This document shows, in pieces, positions 59,889-64,000 of a stretch of DNA of 64,000 nucleotides. The notes beneath the pieces were generated by a model that worked only from the letters and a program-made list of their open reading frames with translations, was not told the DNA's origin and did no database searches. Made by a program: the position numbers and the translations under genes. Each line of letters begins with the position of its first letter. The first letter of the stretch is position 1. Where the stretch lies: the NCBI GenBank assembly GCA_029262115.1, contig JAJCZZ010000016.1:1-64000 (forward strand), read 5' to 3'. The stretch comes from Gemmatimonadota bacterium. Lineage in GTDB: Bacteria; Gemmatimonadota; Gemmatimonadetes; Longimicrobiales; Gaopeijiaceae.

Positions 59889-60880
59889 GCCGCGAACGAC
59901 TCCAGCGCACCGCCTCGCTCACCCTCCCGCAGCCTACGAAGGGCTCGGTCGCGCAGCTGACGGATCCGCTCACGAGTAACACCCAGCATGTTGCCGATTT
60001 CCTCGAGGGTGTGCTCACGCTCACCTTCGAGGCCGAAGTACAGTCGCAGCACCTTGGCGTCGCGTGCCTCGAGCGTCGACAACGCCTCGGTGATGGCCTC
60101 GGTCAAGAGCCGGCTCTCCACCTCGACCTCGGGCTCGGCGGCTTCCTCCGTGATGAACCGCTCGACCAGTTGAGAATCCTCCGAGTCACCGATAGGCGCA
60201 TCGAGACGGATCTCCGCGGCGTTCAACGTCTGGAGCGACTCCACCAACTCTGGCGTCAAATCCGTGGCCTTTGCCAACTCTTCCGTCGTCGGTTCCCGAC
60301 CCTTCTCCTGCTTGAGTCGCTCCTTCTCGCGGAAGATGCGCGCAAGATCGGACGCCCGGTTGAGCGGGACACGGACCGCACGGCCGTGGTTGGCCAGCGA
60401 GGCCAGAATGGCCTGTCGGATCCACCACACGGCGTACGAAATGAACTTCACACCCTGCTCGGGATCGAACTTCCGGGCAGCCGTGACCAGGCCGACGTTC
60501 CCTTCCTGGATGAGGTCGGTCAGAGATACGCCACGATTCTGGTACTTCTTGGCGACGCTGATGACGAAGCGCAGGTTGGCACGAGCCAACTCCTGGACGG
60601 CGTCTTCATCACCATTTTGAGCACGAGCTCCGAGTTCCTTCTCACGCTCGGGCGTGATGAGCTCGTGGCGGCTCACGTCACGAAGGTACTGGTCGAGAGC
60701 ACTCTGCTCCTCCACACTCGCGTCGAAGCCGGTGAGGACGTTCTTGCCCTTCCGCTTCCGGCGCTTGGTGGCAGGCTTGGCAGCGCTGGCGGCCTTCGCC
60801 TTGCTAGCGGCCTTCGCCTTGCTGGCGGGCTTCGCCTTCCGAGCGGCCTTTGCCTTGGTGGCAGGCTTCGCAGTGGCCAT
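59885..60880 (-). CDS. RpoD-type sigma-70 factor with histone-H1-like N-terminal tail
   Basis: A 331-residue sigma factor with regions 1.2 (QYLRDVSRHELITPEREKEL), 2 (NLRFVISVAKKYQNRGVSL, DLIQEGNVGLVTAARKFD, FISYAVWWIRQAI), 3 and 4.2 (HTLEEIGNMLGVTRERIRQL). Region 1.1 is absent, as in group 2 or short primary sigmas. The first 45 residues are instead a repetitive Ala/Lys/Pro tail (KAKAARKAKPASKAKAASK) ending in KRRKRKGK, like histone H1 tails. AAAGGAG lies 12 bases before the ATG. The 330-base leader region has a candidate promoter and a strong hairpin. rsgA is coupled downstream. Confidence 0.92.
   Translation of the reverse strand: MATAKPATKAKAARKAKPASKAKAASKAKAASAAKPATKRRKRKGKNVLTGFDASVEEQSALDQYLRDVSRHELITPEREKELGARAQNGDEDAVQELARANLRFVISVAKKYQNRGVSLTDLIQEGNVGLVTAARKFDPEQGVKFISYAVWWIRQAILASLANHGRAVRVPLNRASDLARIFREKERLKQEKGREPTTEELAKATDLTPELVESLQTLNAAEIRLDAPIGDSEDSQLVERFITEEAAEPEVEVESRLLTEAITEALSTLEARDAKVLRLYFGLEGEREHTLEEIGNMLGVTRERIRQLRDRALRRLREGERGGALESFAA
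60771..60878 (-). repeat. Six near-tandem 18-base repeats encoding the sigma factor tail
   Basis: Six 18-base units run without gaps (units start at 60771, 60789, 60807, 60825, 60843 and 60861). The best-conserved plus-strand form begins GCGGCCTTCGCCTTG. Each encodes about six residues of the A-K-A-x-x-K type. Such repeats can gain or lose units by slippage without breaking the frame. Confidence 0.8.
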
Positions 60881-61228
60881 GACGATCTATCACTCCTTTG
60901 AGACCGGCCGAACCGGTCGGAATCCCTTCTATGGTGTCGAACTGAAAGATCCTTCAAGCGCGAAGGATCTGCAGCCGTGTAAAATGGGCCAGTGCATCCG
61001 GTGTGTCAAGAAACGCCAGCCAAGGATGGATACGCCAACGCGGAGCCCGAGTTCCCACTCCCCTCGGCACACGGCGACTCCCGTCCCGACCTCCCATCCT
61101 GCGGGGATCTACGTCCCCCGGCAAGTAACCCACCCTGGCGGGTGAGTTCCTAGACGCGACGACCCTCGGAACCGTTGCCCCGGAGGAGCGATTGAAGCAC
61201 TTTCGCGGCCACCCAAACCCCGACGCCG
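60881..61228. promoter_or_regulatory. Divergent control region: sigma factor promoter candidate and leader hairpin
   Basis: No gene is supported here. On the minus strand TTGACA (61009-61004) is followed after 17 bases by CATTTT (60986-60981), a possible promoter for the sigma factor gene with a perfect -35 but weak -10. Just downstream in the leader, AGATCCTTC and GAAGGATCT form a perfect 9-base inverted repeat around 6 bases (60947-60970), able to fold as RNA or bind a protein. Upstream of the PP2C gene I saw no clear promoter. Confidence 0.45.
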
Positions 61229-62002
61229 TTGTCCTACTCTTTCACAATTTCGGGGCTGTCCCACGTCGGACGGGTTCGCCGCCGCAACGAGGACAGCCTG
61301 TCGATCGAGCCTGAACTCGCCATCGCGTTCGTCACGGACGGAATGGGTGGACATCCCGGCGGCGATGTCGCGAGCCGCATTGCCGCCCTCCATGCGTGTC
61401 GCACGCTGACCGAACTGGTCCAGGAGCCCCGACGTTCGGTCCATGACCGTGACAATACCGCCCGGTTCCTGGCCGACGCGATGGAGAGATCGGTCGCAGT
61501 GGCACACGCCGCTGTCCGGCAGCGTAGTGAGACGGAGCCGCATCTCAAGGGGATGGGCACGACGCTGGTCGGGTGGGTCGGGGATCCCTCGACCGGTGCC
61601 TACGCCATGGGCCACGTAGGAGACTCGCGAGGCTACCGTCTGCGGGCCGGGAACTTCGAGAGCCTCACCCGGGATGACACGTGGGTCCAGGACCGGTTGG
61701 ATCACGACCTCATTTCGGTCGAAGAGGCCCGCAGGCATCGCTATGGGCACATGCTCACTCAGTGCATCGGGCTGGAGGAGCCACCGAAGATCCATGTGGT
61801 AGAGGGGCACACGGCCCCTGGGGACCGCTTTCTGCTGTGCACCGACGGCCTCATCGGGATGATGAAGGACTGGGAAATCCGGACTACGCTCCTGGAGCAC
61901 GACGACGACGACGAGGCGCTCCGCGTGCTGATCGACCGTGCCAACGAGGAAGGCGGCAAGGACAATATCACGGCCGTATTGGCGCGCGTGGGAGAGGAGT
62001 AG
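61229..62002 (+). CDS. PP2C-family serine/threonine phosphatase
   Basis: A 257-residue phosphatase. The metal-binding motifs appear in order: VRRRNEDSLSI, FVTDGMGGHPGGDVAS, GMGTTLVGWV, MGHVGDSRGYRLRAG, LLCTDGLIGM, and GGKDNITAVLARV at the end. It matches the PppA/Stp-type bacterial PP2C that reverses Hanks-type kinase phosphorylation, a role inferred from family. No kinase gene is adjacent. The only start that preserves the family N-terminus is TTG 61229, with no clear ribosome site. It converges on the HD hydrolase gene with a 5-base gap. Confidence 0.94.
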   Translation: MSYSFTISGLSHVGRVRRRNEDSLSIEPELAIAFVTDGMGGHPGGDVASRIAALHACRTLTELVQEPRRSVHDRDNTARFLADAMERSVAVAHAAVRQRSETEPHLKGMGTTLVGWVGDPSTGAYAMGHVGDSRGYRLRAGNFESLTRDDTWVQDRLDHDLISVEEARRHRYGHMLTQCIGLEEPPKIHVVEGHTAPGDRFLLCTDGLIGMMKDWEIRTTLLEHDDDDEALRVLIDRANEEGGKDNITAVLARVGEE

Positions 62003-62007
62003 GGCGG

Positions 62008-63300
62008 TCAGCCCATCTCGACGGGACGGGTAATCTTCTCCAGTACGACGGAAGCATCCAACTCGCGGCGCTCGAACGTGAACACACGGAGCACACGCGC
62101 GGACGTGTATAGCTCACGGGTTACCTGTGGGAGATCGAGAACGCCCGGCAGGCCACCCTGCCCGAGTCTCTCCACCGCACCGTCCCGGCGCTCGACCAGG
62201 ACATCGAGCTGGAACATCGCCGCCTTGGCAGGGAAGTCGATCATCACTTCACCCGGCTCGAGACCGAGATCCGACGCCAGTTCGTTCTCCACGGCCCGCT
62301 TCCACGGCGAGTCCGCCGCGGCCCAGTCCTCGACCGCGCGACCACGTAAGTCGGCCGCGGTCAACTCCACTGCCCGCTTCGGAAGGCGTCGCTGACGAAG
62401 CGCTGGTAACCAACGGGTGGCTAATCGTTCGGACACCTCGGAGTCGTCCTCCGCGGCCCGACGGCCGATTTCGTAGAGGAGTTCCTCATCCGTCGGACCG
62501 ACGAGCTCCTCGGCGTCGATCAGACCCGAGCGCAAGGCCTCCTCCACAATCCGCTTGTACAACACCGTGGCGCCCCGGACCGCATGGTGCCAGTAAACGT
62601 TTCGAAACATCTGGTACTTCGCGAAGAGAAGGGACTCGAGCGCCGCCACGGCTTTCTCGTGGACGCCCACCTCGTACAGACCCGTCTCCGGGGCCGGTAG
62701 CAGCACGAGCCCCTGCAGCAGCCGGTCGACGTCCACTTCACCGTACGGGACGCCGCAGAAGCGAGCATCGCGCCGGAGGTACTCCATCTTGTCCAGATCG
62801 AGGCTGCCGCTCACGAGCCCTCGCAGAGGCAGGGCCGACCGGCCCCGGATGATCTCGTGGATATCCTCCGAGGCGGTCAGGCCCAGGGGAGCGAGGGCGT
62901 CCCGAAGCATCGGTGATGCGAAGAACTGGCTGCTCGCCTCTTCGTGATCGGTCGGAACCTGCTCCGGCTCGAGTTCCTCGAGGGCGTGGGAAAACGCGTA
63001 GTGACCGATGTCGTGCAACAGCGCGGCATAGGGGATCAGCTCTTCGCCACGCCAGACCTCCGGGGGGACGCCGCCTCGCTCGCGAAGGTGTCGAAGCGCC
63101 GTCTTCGTGAGGTGGTACACCCCGAGCGCGTGGTCGAATCGCGTGTGTGTCGCTCCGGGATAGACCAGGTGCGCGAGGCCGAGTTGGCGGATGTACCGGA
63201 GCCGTTGGAATGCCGCCGTGTCGACGATGCGGGCGGCGGTCGCATCGAGGCGAATCGTGTTCCAGAGCGGATCGCGAACCAGCTTGAACGGCGAGGTCAT
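62008..63300 (-). CDS. HD-domain phosphohydrolase (dNTPase/YwfO-like)
   Basis: A 430-residue HD-superfamily enzyme. The metal motif is complete: HTRFDHALGVYHL, LLHDIGHYAFSHALE and LVSGSLDLDKMEYLRRDARFCG. The start MTSPFKLVRDPLWNTIRLDAT with FQRLRYIRQLGLAHLVYPGA is the standard N-terminus of dGTP triphosphohydrolase-related proteins such as YwfO. It would hydrolyse nucleoside triphosphates to nucleosides, affecting dNTP pools. The C-terminal 150 residues (VLVERRDGAVERLG) are a family accessory domain. It follows the DUF4287/DUF5655 gene by 14 bases in the same direction. Confidence 0.92.
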   Translation of the reverse strand: MTSPFKLVRDPLWNTIRLDATAARIVDTAAFQRLRYIRQLGLAHLVYPGATHTRFDHALGVYHLTKTALRHLRERGGVPPEVWRGEELIPYAALLHDIGHYAFSHALEELEPEQVPTDHEEASSQFFASPMLRDALAPLGLTASEDIHEIIRGRSALPLRGLVSGSLDLDKMEYLRRDARFCGVPYGEVDVDRLLQGLVLLPAPETGLYEVGVHEKAVAALESLLFAKYQMFRNVYWHHAVRGATVLYKRIVEEALRSGLIDAEELVGPTDEELLYEIGRRAAEDDSEVSERLATRWLPALRQRRLPKRAVELTAADLRGRAVEDWAAADSPWKRAVENELASDLGLEPGEVMIDFPAKAAMFQLDVLVERRDGAVERLGQGGLPGVLDLPQVTRELYTSARVLRVFTFERRELDASVVLEKITRPVEMG

Positions 63301-63314
63301 AGGAGAGTCGGGCC

Positions 63315-63857
63315 TCACGCCCGCTCGTACGCGTCCCGGAGCCACTCGATTAATTCGTCGTCGACCTCGCCGACGTCCTCGACGCGGACCCGATGGCTGA
63401 CCATGGAGTTGAAACTCCCGGACTCTTCGAGTCGGTCGCCTGGCCGAGCATCCCCCAGATTCAACCCGACATCGATTCGACTCTTCGTCGACGGTTGGAC
63501 GAGTCCGAACTGCTTGGACCGGCGTAGGCTCACGTAAGTCTTTTTGGGAGCGATCTCGACGTCGTCGCCGAAGCCCTCGACCGCGGTGACGATCGCGCCG
63601 TAGATGGTCCGGAGCGGCTCCTTCCCGGCGTATTGCTGGCGGAGAAGGTCGGTGTCGTCGCTGCCTTCCGCACGGCTCCGGAACTCGTGCGCCACCAGGT
63701 TGGCGTATCCGTGCGTGAACCCATGCTCGGTCTTGAGGTGCTTGATCAATTGGCCGTGTTTCTGAAGGCCGCTCCGCTGGAGCACTCCGCACCATTCGTC
63801 GAGGCTCCGACCTGTTTGGACCTCCATATTGGCGATCATCGTCTCAACCTGCGACAC
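63315..63857 (-). CDS. DUF4287/DUF5655 two-domain protein
   Basis: A 180-residue protein. The first 75 residues (TGRSLDEWCGVLQRSGLQKHGQLIKHLKTEHGF then THGYANLVAHEF) are DUF4287. The rest (IYGAIVTAVEGFGDDVEIAPKKTYVSLRRSKQFGLVQPS) is DUF5655, a domain of transport- or DNA-related but unproven function. The GTG start at 63857 follows AGGAGGAG. It is transcribed toward the HD hydrolase gene 14 bases downstream. No signal peptide or membrane segment. The combination is common in bacteria, yet no activity is established to my knowledge. Confidence 0.88.
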   Translation of the reverse strand: MSQVETMIANMEVQTGRSLDEWCGVLQRSGLQKHGQLIKHLKTEHGFTHGYANLVAHEFRSRAEGSDDTDLLRQQYAGKEPLRTIYGAIVTAVEGFGDDVEIAPKKTYVSLRRSKQFGLVQPSTKSRIDVGLNLGDARPGDRLEESGSFNSMVSHRVRVEDVGEVDDELIEWLRDAYERA

Positions 63858-64000
63858 GGATCTCCTCCTGGCTCGTGTTCTCTGATTCCGGATGGGCCTC
63901 GCGGAATTAGCGGATGGCCCGGCCCGATTCTATGTTACCGAACAAATAGCGAAACCTCCGCCCCCGCACCAACCGTCCGTCACCTTCGTGCCCGCCAACC

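Noticed and set aside
1-64000. tRNA, rRNA, CRISPR arrays, insertion sequences and phage genes.
   Set aside because: None seen by reading; a covariance-model scan would be needed to exclude a single tRNA or small RNA.

Overview
The window reads as chromosome of a GC-rich, diderm, aerobic, heterotrophic bacterium. Outer-membrane-type secreted proteins, lipoproteins, heme A synthase, a giant NAD-glutamate dehydrogenase, a DUF2723 glycosyltransferase, a very long BNR/VPS10-type secreted protein, a PadR regulator and a short RpoD-type sigma factor together suggest Gemmatimonadota or a close relative. That placement is inference from gene style; there is no rRNA in the window to prove it. I see no tRNA, rRNA, CRISPR array, phage or insertion sequence.

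Layout. 0-4.1 kb: accessory and decaying material: the end of an HNH endonuclease, a frameshifted DUF45 metallopeptidase, a secreted serine hydrolase divergent from a PadR regulator with two identical palindromes between them, thioredoxin, and a VapBC-like pair whose toxin has lost its front half. 4.3-14.9 kb: a small outer-membrane protein, NAD-glutamate dehydrogenase, and a tightly coupled YhaO-YhaN-alpha/beta hydrolase operon. 14.9-16.3 kb: a minus-strand operon of pgeF, a small Cys-rich protein and an OsmC-like gene interrupted by one in-frame UGA. 16.4-26.7 kb: sucA, MscS, an M28 peptidase, a quinone oxidoreductase, a DnaQ-type exonuclease and the BNR-repeat protein. 26.8-28.0 kb: a YefM-YoeB module with a TGTACA operator, then about 0.6 kb without a gene.

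28-43 kb: lipid and energy metabolism (patatin, acyl-CoA dehydrogenase, ctaA and DUF420, an E1-alpha subunit), CorA, an EamA transporter, a HATPase sensor, an ECF sigma factor with a PspA-like partner, and an M20 peptidase. 42.3-48.6 kb: trpE and hyuA diverge from start codons that share one CATG, followed by the DUF2723 transferase and a DUF2007 protein. 48.7-50.1 kb: an ornithine cyclodeaminase family enzyme divergent from RidA. 50.5-54.9 kb: an operon of flavin reductase, membrane spermidine-synthase-like protein, and a single polypeptide joining an SbcD-like and an SbcC-like half, both lacking key catalytic residues. 55-58.8 kb: lipoprotein plus a BtuFCD-like ABC importer. 58.9-63.9 kb: rsgA and an RpoD-type sigma factor with a histone-H1-like tail, a PP2C phosphatase, an HD hydrolase and a DUF4287/DUF5655 protein.

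The strongest unusual signal is the OsmC-like gene at 14906-15370. Its only internal stop is a UGA exactly at the peroxidatic cysteine position, followed by a hairpin with the spacing and loop of a bacterial SECIS element. I read it as a likely selenoprotein that ordinary annotation would split in two. The degenerate SbcD-SbcC fusion is second. Also worth attention are the histone-like tail on the sigma factor and the palindromic operators of the PadR, VapB and YefM genes.
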